Assembly (NCBI GenBank): GCA_903813345.2
Contig: CAIIXF020000011.1
Span: 33,160,166 to 33,224,165 of the forward strand
DNA from: Owenia fusiformis
Taxonomy: Eukaryota > Annelida > Polychaeta > Sabellida > Oweniidae
Length of the DNA: 64,000 nt
Direction: 5' to 3'
Below, one piece after another: positions 1 to 12,700 of this stretch. The stretch's first letter is position 1, and each line of letters begins with the position of its first letter. Made by a program: the position numbers and the translations under genes. A model generated the notes under the pieces. It had not been told where the DNA came from. It ran no database searches and saw only the letters and a list, made by a program, of their open reading frames with translations.

Positions 1-642
1 AAAGGTAAATACATAGTGAACGGAACAAAAACAGTGAACAGCGCATAAATAGTAAAGTTGTTAAGTTATTACATTAAGTAATATTTGATGATGTTGAAAT
101 ATCTGTGGAATACAGAATTTCATTTAACTTTAATGTGTGTCACTGTATCATACTGTTTAATATCTCAAAAATTGTTCTTTGCTGAAAAACCACAACAAAC
201 ACCATGCTGTGCTAATTGAAGAAAAACATATGAAATGATTTTATTTTAAGATGCAGACTTTCTTTGGCACAATATATTCTGCACTTTGCTTGAATCCTTT
301 ATCAACTTCTGTATTATTCAGGATTTGATGAGAGGAGACTTTAATTCAACATTATTGGGACAAGCCAATGTTTTCACAAACATGTAGTTCAAAGTGAAAG
401 AGATTTCTTTTCAGGATTAATGAATTTATATAAGCATCTCGCATATCTGAAATGTTCACATATCAAATCATATTTCATGAAATATATTTGAGTTTGAGAG
501 ATGAGACATTTTTTACTTTCAAAAATGTGTTTTTTGTTTCTTTTAGCTTAGACTGGTGTTACATCATTAGTGTTACAGTTACAGCTCTATTATGGTTTTA
601 CAGATGTATTTAGGAATTGCCTATATGAATTAGTTTATTTAC
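1..642. other. Non-coding left edge (GRIN1 3' intron or flank)
   Basis: AT-rich sequence left of tail exon B. I see no exon, RNA gene or repeat that I can support. The GRIN1 terminal exon would be expected beyond the window edge. Confidence 0.4.
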
Positions 643-726
643 CTTTATATCTGTGAGTCCATTAGGCTTGATAATCTCCAGCTCCTGTTGTTGGGCCAGA
701 AGGGTACGACGAAGCGTACGCCGTTT
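643..726 (-). CDS. GRIN1: GRIN1 alternative tail exon B (84 bp)
   Basis: 28 codons between a TTTCAG acceptor and an AAG|GTAAAT donor, phase 0 at both ends. The peptide opens with [17 protein letters not shown] and ends NGLTDIK. It would follow RWRSNIE directly, giving NIEKRRTLRR, which reads well as an invertebrate GluN1 tail. A further exon must lie left of the window, or the frame reads through to a stop 13 codons later. It could belong to another minus-strand gene, but phase and composition favour GRIN1. Confidence 0.65.
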
Positions 727-3700
727 CTGAAACACACAAATCATGAAATGTACAGTTGTTTCACTTATCAAAACATATTTAACACAATATGCAGATTTCG
801 TCACTGTTCCAGCACTGTCATTGAAACCTTTCAAAATTTGCCACCTGACTAGTCAGTCCATTTGAAATTTGACACCAAAACGGTGTCGAAAATCAGATAT
901 ATATCATTTGAGGATAACCTTCACTTCTGTCTGAAGTCTTATAATGCTAGGAGAAAGCTATTGAAAATGGCGCCAGAGGATCCTACTCATATCATGTACA
1001 ATTTCTTTTTTAATGGCACAATATAGTTACATGATAATATTTATCTACACTGTATATGTTTTCATCATAACTCTGAAAGTATAAATGAAATCTAGATGTA
1101 TTGGGCATTTATGATTTTTTTTATAAAAAATAATGTTTTTGACCAGCTTGGGGGAGCAGTTTTGTATTTCACATTTTAAACTGCATTCTCCCCCAAGCTG
1201 GACAGAAAAAATAAACATTATTTAATTTTAGATAGCTTATACTCCCACCATTAGTGGACTTCAAACAGCAAATGATATATCCATTGCATAGAGTAGTTAA
1301 TTTTCATGGTATAAAGAAACATATGAGTTAAAAATAATTTGTGAAGTTTTTCTCAGTGTTTTATGAAAAATAGCATGCTCCCCCAAGCTGGACAAATCTT
1401 TTGATGACAACCAAGGATAACATGAAATTCAAACATATCACAATGTTCTAATGTAGAACACTGTTCTGTACAATCATGTACTTTAATCTGCAACATAGCA
1501 CAACATATACAAATGTAACATAACATTATGTTACATAACATTACAAAGATTAACAAACAGCATACTGAGTATGCCAGATGTAAAAGACACAACTTTCCTA
1601 TATTTTTCTCTATCCTAGATAAACATTAGTTAATATGATATATATACTAACTGACAAGAGAACTAAAAAGGAAAATGCAAACACTGTGCATCATATTTAA
1701 AATAACCTTAATAATAAAAAGTAAAAGCATTAAATCATCCTTTTATAATCATGTATAAATTACCAATCTTTGGACCTGTCTTTTTACAATTAATGACATA
1801 GCATGTTAGACCTGTAGCAAGGAGGCCAAAAAATTCTTAAAATACTTTATGTACATGTATAAATTAAATACCAATGAAAAGCTTAAATACTCAAGTGTAT
1901 GGGGAACCAAGGTTAATTAAAATACTTCAGGTGCTTGTTACTAGCTGGGATATAAACATGATATTGACCTTTTGGCCCATTAATCTTTCTGTTTCTTTCT
2001 TTTTAATTTGGTTTGCACCATTTGAAAGCTAATCCTTCAAGGAATACAGACAAATAATCTTGTTAAATCGTGTTTTGTGGGGTAATATCACTAGTCTTGC
2101 AGTTAAAGCGACTTAGGTGTTGTTCTGTGGTGTAAGTAGAATATTTTCAGTGGTTTTGATCACCACTTTAATGTGCAAAATTTCAGCAAACATTTCATTT
2201 GCATGAGCTCGATGGAAAAAAAATTCAAATTCTCAATATATACAGTCAGTATATATATCTATTGAAGGCCCGTGAATTATGTAAGGGTAACTCATTGATT
2301 GAAGCAAACAGGGTCGTCATTGTCCACAACCCAAAATATATTATAAGCAGTGCATAAAGCATTTTTCCATTCAACAATAATATTCACAGCTACTGATTCA
2401 TTAGTTATTGCATATCTTAATTGTGTGGAAGATAGAACATAGGAATTTTAGCAGTCTAAAGTAAGTTTGAGTGCTTTCTGACCAATTGTATCTTCTAATT
2501 TATGAGGTGCTACTTCAACATCAGGGAAAACAAAGCTCATTTTGATCCTTGAGCATCACAAAGTTGTAATAAAAAATTAAAATATATTTCTAATACATTT
2601 TGGACCCCCATTAATGTCTCATAAAGATGCTCAACAAGTTGAAGCTTCCCGCATATCAAAATGAATGGTATTTCAATAGAGGAAACAGCCAAACTGCATC
2701 CCATCTGAAAACCTCCTTTAGCTCTTATACAAATATTATTTTTCACTAAAAAAACTAAAAAAGTTAAATCAAACAAAAGTTCTTTTCTATCAATTAAGGG
2801 AATATGAAGAATACTTCAGATACTCTGAGCAATAATTTTCAAGGAAGCAAATCAAAAAAGGGAAAGAAAGTTCTTTTCTATCAATTAAGGGAATATGAAG
2901 AATACTTCAGATACTCTGAGCAATAATTTTCAAGGAAGCAAATCAAAAAAAGGGAAAGAGGAAAATATGATAGAGTGCCATAGAAAAATTTACTCCAGAT
3001 CAGTCAAAGTCTCAAATTGTCATTAATTGTCATTTATACATTGCCTCATAATTTCAACCTATCATGTGAGGGTTGATATATAATTCAAATGTTAGAACTA
3101 TATAAGATGCTGAATTATAAAATAACTCAGATGTATACATGAATATAGCCAGAGTAATAAGATCTACAACAAGAAAGTTATAGATAATTCATATCCGATC
3201 ACAGAAAATATCCGGTAAGATTTTGTAATTTTTCAATACAAAAGAATTCTATGATGTTTGAATAATCTGAATTGGTAAGATTTCATCAAATATTAACCTT
3301 TCTTTGCTAATCCATATTAGTAATATACATAAATTGATAAATTATTTCACATTAGGGTGCTAATAAAAGTGGAAATGAATGTTTTATCATCTCTGTAAGT
3401 ATCAAAAGCGTTAACAATTTTACAAATACCTGGGATTACATTTATACATACACATACACTATATACATTGTATTTCCATGAAGTTATGTCCTGAATAATA
3501 TTCTACATGTATATACATTGTATTTTCAATACCTGCAGAGTGAGGGTCTTGCACCTTTAAGACTTACGCTATATAGTTTATTCTGCATTTACATATGTAA
3601 TATATTTCCAATTCATTTACACATGAGGTTATGCACCATAAAGGGTAGGCAATAAAAATGGGACACTTTGTATCATTCTTAGTAGTATGTAAGATCACAC

Positions 3701-6700
3701 AGATAAACCATGTGTTATATACCAAAAGATGGGGAATTCATTTAGCTTTAATATATATATTAAGATATAATATTACGTGACTTATCTTCAATGTTGTAGT
3801 AATTGTGTCAGTTTTTGTGAATGTGATTCATAAACACAGATTTTACAATCTAAAAATGAAGTAATTCATAAAAAGGATGTCTCATTTGTCAGCCTCTATC
3901 TGTGATAATAGCTATCTATCTCATAAAATTCATTAATGTCCATTATGTATGCCTTCTGAAACTTTTGCTTCCATTCTGTTGTTGATACTGTAAAACACTT
4001 AATATCTGCTACATGCATTATTCGCGAGAGTGCCACCCCAGGTCAATTTGCTACACATTATATTCGCAGTATGCAAAAATTCACAAAAGAACCCCCCGCC
4101 AAATTGAAGGATTTTTTTCCCAGAGAGAGTCCCCGATTTGATCTTCATTATTTCCACTAAAGACTATTGGATATTGATTTAAAATGCGTAATTAACCTAT
4201 TATCATAACATAGTTCCATTCTTGCATAGAAATGCTGATTGTCAATTTTTTGGAACAATTCATACAAGATGCCCATTAAACATTATTTTTTACAATAAAA
4301 AGTCATAATGTATGTTACCATTTTATTCTTAGCAAATACAAATAACATAGATATTTTGGCAAAAAAATAAGGAGAAATAATAAAGAATGGTACCTAAAAT
4401 TGAGGAAAGATTCTGCAATTTCAAAAGCTGTTTTTTATGTGGCACATTTCTTGCTAGAAGAAAAAAATAATGAAGACTTAATTGCATTGTTTGAATTAAA
4501 ATTTTACGTGCATGACCAGAAATATTCATAATACATTATACTCCCTAATTCTCATGGCATTTGGTTCATATCTGCTCTTAAAATATATATGTGAGTGTCC
4601 CACTTTTTTGCCATACCTATAATTTATTCTATACACATTGCATAGTTAATACATTTATGCACCCACTATACAGTTTATTCTGAACTCTTTTTATTCTGAC
4701 AGTGATGGACTTGATGATGTTTGTTCTGCTTGGCCTGATCCTTGCAACATGTACTTCTGCAGTCCCAAGAAATCATCGAAATGAGAATTTAGTCCTTTAT
4801 GAAAATCCTCCACCAAAATGCTGTACACCGTATCAATGGCATGCCAATATCACCCAGGTTCAAGTATTCGAATTCAGGCATCGCCATCCCACAGAGCAGA
4901 AAACAATCATAGGAGGTCATATGTGGTTTGATGGGAAAGATGAAAAAACTGCCCTCCGCATTAACGTCTTAAATGGAGGTCCTCAAGTAATTACCATCAT
5001 CCAAGATTTCAAGGCTAACAAACGTTATGGAATAAACAATGAAAAAAAGACCTGTAATGTTATGCCAACGGTCTACCCTAAACCAGAACGCTGTATTCCG
5101 GATGATGCTGAATTTCTGGGAGAAGAAATACTTGGTAAGAGCTTAAAGGTGAACTCGTGGAAAGCTTCATTTAAAGGTAAAACATACCAAGTGGGGAAAC
5201 TTTTCACAATGACAGATACCTGTATTCCAGTAACAAGCATTATGGCTGGTGAACTCAGTTCTTCTCAATTGGAATGTGGCATATTAATGACAACAACAAC
5301 ATCCAACTTCATAGAGGGAATCAAAGATTTCAGCATATTTGACATACCCGATTACTGCAATAAGTAACTGTACATGTAAATCCATCCTGAATCGCATTTG
5401 CTACACTGATAAGATCTAAGCATTCTCAAATGGATCATCTAGAGATGTTTGAATGTGATATTAGCTTATATTAGTTCACTGAGTCAAAATATTTATCTTT
5501 CAATAGAAAAACTGAATTTGTTTTAATGGCAAAAAAGTTTCCATGAATGTTAAGAACGATATAGAGGCTTTTGATGTAAATTTAAATTTCCATTTGGTAC
5601 AAATTAATCAAAATTGAAACTTTCTGATCTTTTACAATTAACAGCAACAAAATATACTGCCATGGAAACGGGCCTTATCTTTAATGAGCAATAAAAAATA
5701 TACAAAACAAAGTACATGTGTTGTTAGTTTAAAGACTGACATATATTAAAGCGGATATTAAAAATTGCTATGAGTATCAAAAAGTGCTGGCGCTAATGTT
5801 TTTATGAAATTTTGGCAATGAATTGTTTGTATACTTTTGTGAACTATTGGAATTAACTCAAGGATAAAAAGTGTTAAAAGAGAAAATACCATAACAAAAG
5901 CTGTCAATTTATAAAGGTTTGTGATGAGACAACAAATCCCTGAATCGGAGGGCATAAGTTCAGCACAGATCAGTTTGGTTTTAATGTGAAATAGTTGCCA
6001 AAGCAACATCAAAAGAATAAAATAGTGTACTTTCAAATGTTGTAGATTTTGGTTACCATGGCATCAGTGATATTGAAATACCATTATTTCAGAAAAACTT
6101 GCAAGCTGTTATACTTGGCTCTATTTATGAAAGCTAGTATTATCATTCAAAAAGTTTTATCTCAAGATGATGATGTTACATTTTTCATGTGCATTCTTCA
6201 TTGTGATTTAAAATGATTAAAACATTTTAATCACGATCTTGTAAAGGTACTATAGTCATAGGATTCCTAGTTTTTATCATAGTTACTCTTCTAATTTTGC
6301 TCTATTCATCTTTATGTAAAAGACCGACAGCCACCTACTGACCACGTGTACCCAACTTTGGAGAGTGACAGGTCGGTGGTCAATCTTTTTCGTAAAACCA
6401 TTCTGACACCCCCGGCTTCCCTAATAGATGCGATAAATGAATTAAGTTGCATATTGAGTTATTGGCCAAATCCCTGATGGATTAGCTCTAAAATAATGCA
6501 AACTAAATTAAATTTGGAAAGAAACTGACAGATACATGAATGAAAATGTGAATATCATGTTTATATCCGCAGCATCTGCTACAATAATGTTTCTAAAAAA
6601 GTACAACTTTGAAGCCTTATTTAACCCTGGTTCCATACTTGAGTATATAAGCTTTCAAACAGTATATGATTCATCCACAAGGTATTCTGGAAATAACTGC

Positions 6701-9700
6701 CATTTTTAAGCAACTAGTAGTCAAAGTATCTTACAAATATTAGTTAACCACACAGAGTGGAGCACTAACTGAACAGTATTAAAGTCTCTACAAAATTGAA
6801 TACACCATGTAGTTTGGTTAGGTAACCTCCTTCTCTACAAACATCCTAAGAGTCATCCAAGAGTGAGGGGGAGAATTTGAAAATCACTTTCCATGCAGGA
6901 ATAAAGGTGGGCCATGTTTTTGAAAATGACTAATTTTCGAAACTTTTGACCCATATTTTCAACCTATACTTCTTCTTCAGTACCATGCCTACTTTCACCA
7001 ATGGGGCTGGGAGTGAAGGGAAGAATAATATTGGATCACGATGCACATAAACACAAACATACCTTGTGATCCTTACTCAGATAAGCATGGATAGACCCTA
7101 TGTAATCTACCACCTGACTGATGGAGCAATTTCTTATGTATTATTTCCATAACTTTTTGGTGTATAGCATCCATTGCTATACAAAACAAGGCTTTAACAT
7201 GCAAAATGTCACCACCCATTTGTTACAGATGTTGAAAGAATTTGTTACAGATGCTGAATGCCAAACCCCCATCCACAAAAAGTTGGAGACAGTAACAATA
7301 TGTCTGCACTTCTGGTGGTGACATGGAAATAGTCAGTGGGATAAAGCAAATCAGGAAATCATTATTCATGAAGATCTATTATGTTGTTAGACCAATCTTA
7401 CTAGCTTAATATGTACTATACCATTTTGTGAACTCTGTATGGTGATTATAGCTGGGATAAATTCCTGTCGTCTCTTCTTGCGTTTCTGAAATGTTTTGTG
7501 AATAAAATATTGCTCCAAGAATAAACCTGGTAAATGATTATTAGTCTCAGTACTTACTGTTAGTCTGCAAAGCAAAATGTCTATGTGTTGCAGGCGTTTT
7601 TATATCAAGCTTCATTAGTTAGGTAATAAAATCAATGCATCAACTCACCATGCTTTTAAACCTAGGTCTGGGTTACTGACACTAGAATGCTGTGTTATGG
7701 TGTTACAGCTTTATCATGATGTTACAATATTGTTATTTACTTATTTTTAGATCTTTGTTAAATAAAGCTGTAATATGTTATTATGGTTGCACATATTATA
7801 CCATGGTGTCACAATTGCATAATGTGACAACTGTAATTATGATCTTATGTGACCAGGGGATGAAAAAAAGCCAAAAATCAACTTAAAAATGATAAGTATA
7901 CAGGCTGAGCCATATCTTTCTACCAATACTCTACTCTTTTGACATTATCTTGGTAACATAAGAATTAAGAAAAGGTGCTGCCATCTTTATACTTATACAA
8001 GATTTATAACTACATATAGGTCATAAAAGTCAACATAGGCTCACTCTATGTCCTTAGAGAGTTGAGCCCAGCCTTACTAGAAAAAACTAACTTCTGGAGT
8101 AGTTAATCGCACCAAACACAACATATTTCATCAAATCATCCATCAAAATTGTAAACACATTTCTACATCAACAGCTTCTCTTTGTCCCTTAATCTCAACT
8201 TAGATCGCTGGGCAATTACTCCTTTACTTATCCACATTGACTACATAGAAAGACACATTCAAATCATTTGGGTTTAAAAATAGAGAATATATGAGTTCAA
8301 AGCCAATGCAAGGAATTGATTCATGCCCCATACCTAGAACTACAGTATACATGAAATGGTTTTATCAAGCCACTGGAAGAGAAATATATAATAAGCATTA
8401 TTGCCATAACCCCACCTAATTCTTATCAATACAAACACTATGAAGCCAACATGCAACTGGGGTATATCCCTGACCCCAAGAAATATAAAACCTTATCTAT
8501 ATTAAGCCAAAAATCTACAAAGATAATGTTAAAGCTAATTAGCACACAAGTAAGGATGTTGAGCTCCTGGCAATGAATAACAAACATTTGGCCAATCTCT
8601 CTCATATACCCTAATCTACATGTACTAAGACTACAAAACCATTGAGTTTATTTAGTCATTATATGAAAATAGAGCATCTGTCAGCGTCTGTAATACAATA
8701 AATGATGACACAAAGCTAAAGATTGAGCAGCTTAATTCAAAAATAGTTGGCGAATCTCTGCCATATATCCTAGTTTATTTAGACTACAAAGCCAATGGGT
8801 CCATGACTATGAAGCAAGTAGTCGATTATATGAATATAGAGAAGTAAAAACCACAGCCACAGCCCAAACTACAACAAAGTTAAACCTTGAGCTATTAAAG
8901 CAAAAACTATTTCGTCACTGTCTGCCATACACAACATGTATACCACCCCTACAGTACTTAAACTACAAAGTAAAGTAGTTTATTTGCTACAGCCCCCAAC
9001 TATGATACAAAGCTTAACCCTGAAGGTATCTCTGTTCACACACTTACGTGAATCTGCAGTCAAGACAAAACACATAATATGCATGTAAGTTAGTTTGTTA
9101 GTGCAACACTACACAACTGCCAGTTTGTTAGTGCAACACTACACAACTGCCAGTTTGTTAGTGCAACACTATACAACTGCCAGTTTGTTAGTGCAACACT
9201 ACACAACTGCCAGTTTGTTAGTGCAACACTACACAACTGCCAGTTTGTTAGTGCAACACTACACAACTGCCAGTTTGTAAGTGCAACACTACACAACTGC
9301 CAGTTTGTTAGTGCAACACTATACAACTGCCAGTTTGTTAGTGCAACACTATACAACTGCCAGTTTGTTAGTGCAACACTATACAACTGCCATTCCAAGT
9401 TAAGTTATGAGACATAAGTAAATTTGGCCATAACTTTACATTCAATATTTTAGTATTATGTGAGGTATTTAACCATCTCTCTAAGATTATCTCACTACCT
9501 AACTACATGTTAAAGAAAGTACAGGCAGTTTTGCATATTTTTTATCACACTCAATATTAGAGATTGTTAGTACAATAGAACATGTATGTTACTATTAAGC
9601 ACATGAGAACATAGCATGGATGGATGTTAGTATTGCTACACAAAATTGATCATGTGAAGTATCAAAAAATATTAGTATGTCATCTAGGGATACATTTAAC

Positions 9701-12700
9701 ATACACAATAATATTCTGTCTGGGAATCTATAATATATTTGTACCAAATATCATGCATACATTTTACTGTACAATATTAACTATTATAATTTTAAACAAA
9801 AGTATTTTACAACTAGAAATATGCAATATAAAAATTTATTCAAAGGAAACATATAACGGTGAAAATATTCAAAAGACTATTTATCAAATATCCATTTCAC
9901 ATCATCCTCATTGTAACTCACCACCTTGATATTTATTTGGCAACAGTATTTCAAGGTCATGAAAGGTCGATATGTGGTATATCGATCAAGGTCCAAAAAA
10001 AAAAAATACATGGAGTTATTTCTTAAGTTTTGCCATTCTGCTGGGTCGAGTCGTCCCAGTCCAAGGTCACTTTAAGGACAAAGGTCGGCTGATTGGTCAA
10101 TGTATGGGTCTTGTATCAAAAGTAAAAGATATTATATTAAAATATTATGCAATACCTCAATATTACTGCGCCATCTATCTGCTGCATGCCTTGCTAGCTC
10201 CATTTCCTTCTCTCTCATCCCTCGGTGGCGTTTGTAGGCAATCTCAACAAAAATGACAAGAACCCCTGTTACTATACCCCCTGCTACCATAAGGAACACA
10301 CCTGTAGAATAAATGCAATATATTTTTAAAATGGTTTGAAAAACTCTTTATAGTTATACATGCAATGAGTGAAAAATGAAATTGAGGGGAAAATGAGAAT
10401 GCACAATAAACAAATAAACAAGGACAAGCAAAATGTCACCAAATTACAAGTAAGGTTCCAGTTTACCTGCCATGTTAGTGAGTCCCAGAGTGGCTGGGGC
10501 AGAATTACTCTCTTCACAGTCCTGGCCTTTAAACAAGATCCATTTACCATCAAGTTCTTCCATATAGCCCTCTGAAGTAACATGAAAAATAATGGTATGT
10601 AAACAATGTTACCATTAGATGACATTATTATATTTGTATACCTGACGATGCTGATAAGAATAGTGAGATGTCTTTTAGGTACGATTTAAATGATAAAGTC
10701 TTGAGATATTAAAGTAAACATCACAAAGTGACATTATTGTAAGATCACTAATTAACTGGTTTTATAACTGGAATTGATAAAATAGTTTTATATATCTTGT
10801 CATCTTGATTAATACAATTATGTAATATAACTAGAAAAACAGCAACTCCACGGAGTAGCAAATCCCACCGAACAAAACATATTATGCTTATCATAGCTAG
10901 TGTAAATGTTGAAATGTTTGTGCACTTTGTGATAGAAGCATGAAATTTGGCACAAAGTTAGTTTATACCATTGTGAACTAGGCATCATCATATAAAATTT
11001 GAACCAAATCCGTTCACTGGTATATGAGTTATCAAAGATTACATTTTTTACAAAAATTATCTGCCATCTTGAAATTCAGCCGCCATCTTGAAAATTATTT
11101 CTTGAACAGAGCTACTGTGTCCCTAGGCATTATCATATAAAATTTCAACCAAATCTGTTCACTGGTTATCAAAGATTACATTTTTTTACGAAAAATTGCC
11201 GCCATTTTGAAATTAAGCGACCATCTTGAAAAGTTTTTGTCGAATATAGCTACTTTGTCCCTAAGCATATCATATAAGTGGCCATCTTGAAAATCTCTTT
11301 TTGTGCGAAACTCCATATAAAATTTGAACAAATCCGTCAACTTGTATATGAGTTATCAACTATTACATTTTTTACAAAAAATGGCAGCCATTTTGAATTG
11401 AGCGGCCATATTGAAAATTCCTTCTCGAGCAGAGGTCCTACACTCATAAGGCATAAGCCTATAAAATTTGAACCAAATCTGTCAACCGGTATTGGAGTTA
11501 TCGCCCCGACGAACGGACGGATGGACAGCTTCTCTATATCCCCCTCGAACTTCGTTCGGTGGGATAATCATATGTAACTATATACACTTGTATGGGTGTC
11601 AGTTGCCTGTACAGTGAACATTGATATAATTGATGAATAAAACAACTATGCAAAATAAAAAATATGGTCTATAATAAGGACCATAATAACTGCCTTAATA
11701 TTACATTGCTTAAACATACCAATGGTAGAAACTTGCAATCTGACATGATATATTAATGTATAATTTATCAAAACATCTTGATCTTACTTTCATGAAAGGC
11801 AAGAATCTTGAGGGAGATATCACTGGTCCAAGGACTGTCTTTGGGGAGCCCTACAGCATAGCCTGATCTTCCAAACATCTCCCCTGCTGTTAGCAGATCG
11901 CAATATTGCTCTGCCTCAAACTCAAGCCTTGAAGAGTCCCATATAAATGCTGACAAGACACCACTGGAATATAATACTTTAAAATTAAATGATGAATCAT
12001 TGATGTTAAAAACTGAGGTCTAACTATGTAATATGCGACTTAATATAAAAGCTAAGGGTCTAACCCCTGATATAAAAATGAAACTTTCCAAGAATGTGGC
12101 TAAAACATTAGTTATAACCCAAATTTGCCAGTTACATTTGAACAGTCATTTTAAACATGGATCTGATTTTGAAATCACAATACAGTGTTTGGGTTTTGTA
12201 AAATTTAAACATTTAATCAAGTACAAATCTATAATATTAAAGACAGAAATATAAAATGTATCTTTTTACTCTTTCACATCTTGAATAGCTTCTTCGGGGT
12301 TGTTGTAGTTCCTTTTCTCCATTGTCCGATACATGGTAGAGAGTTCCACTTGGCGTTTGAAGTACATTGACACTGCACTGTTTTTCACTGTAGCATATGT
12401 GTATTTGTCTTGGGGATTGCGAAGCTGAAATGGAGAAATACCACATTTTATAAAAACATACCCTGTATATAGGTACAAATCTGAGTTTAACACTGCTTGA
12501 TCTTGATATAGATGTTAAGATTAAGGTTTAATGAGATGGAGTCGGTCATGGATGACAATTTAACAATTTTATGTTCCCACTTGCTATGTTTGATAACATT
12601 TACATGTGTTCTTTCAATTAGGGTATAAGTGACAAGTGTACCATCATTAATGAACTCAGATGAATATTTTTCACATTTATATGTGGGCATTTACACATTA

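Noticed and set aside
4702-4704. GTG start one codon upstream of the ependymin-related ATG
   Set aside because: Not a normal eukaryotic start, and it overlaps a likely splice acceptor.
9091-9391. CRISPR-like regular repeats
   Set aside because: Units are contiguous 30-bp tandem copies with no unique spacers, in an animal intron.
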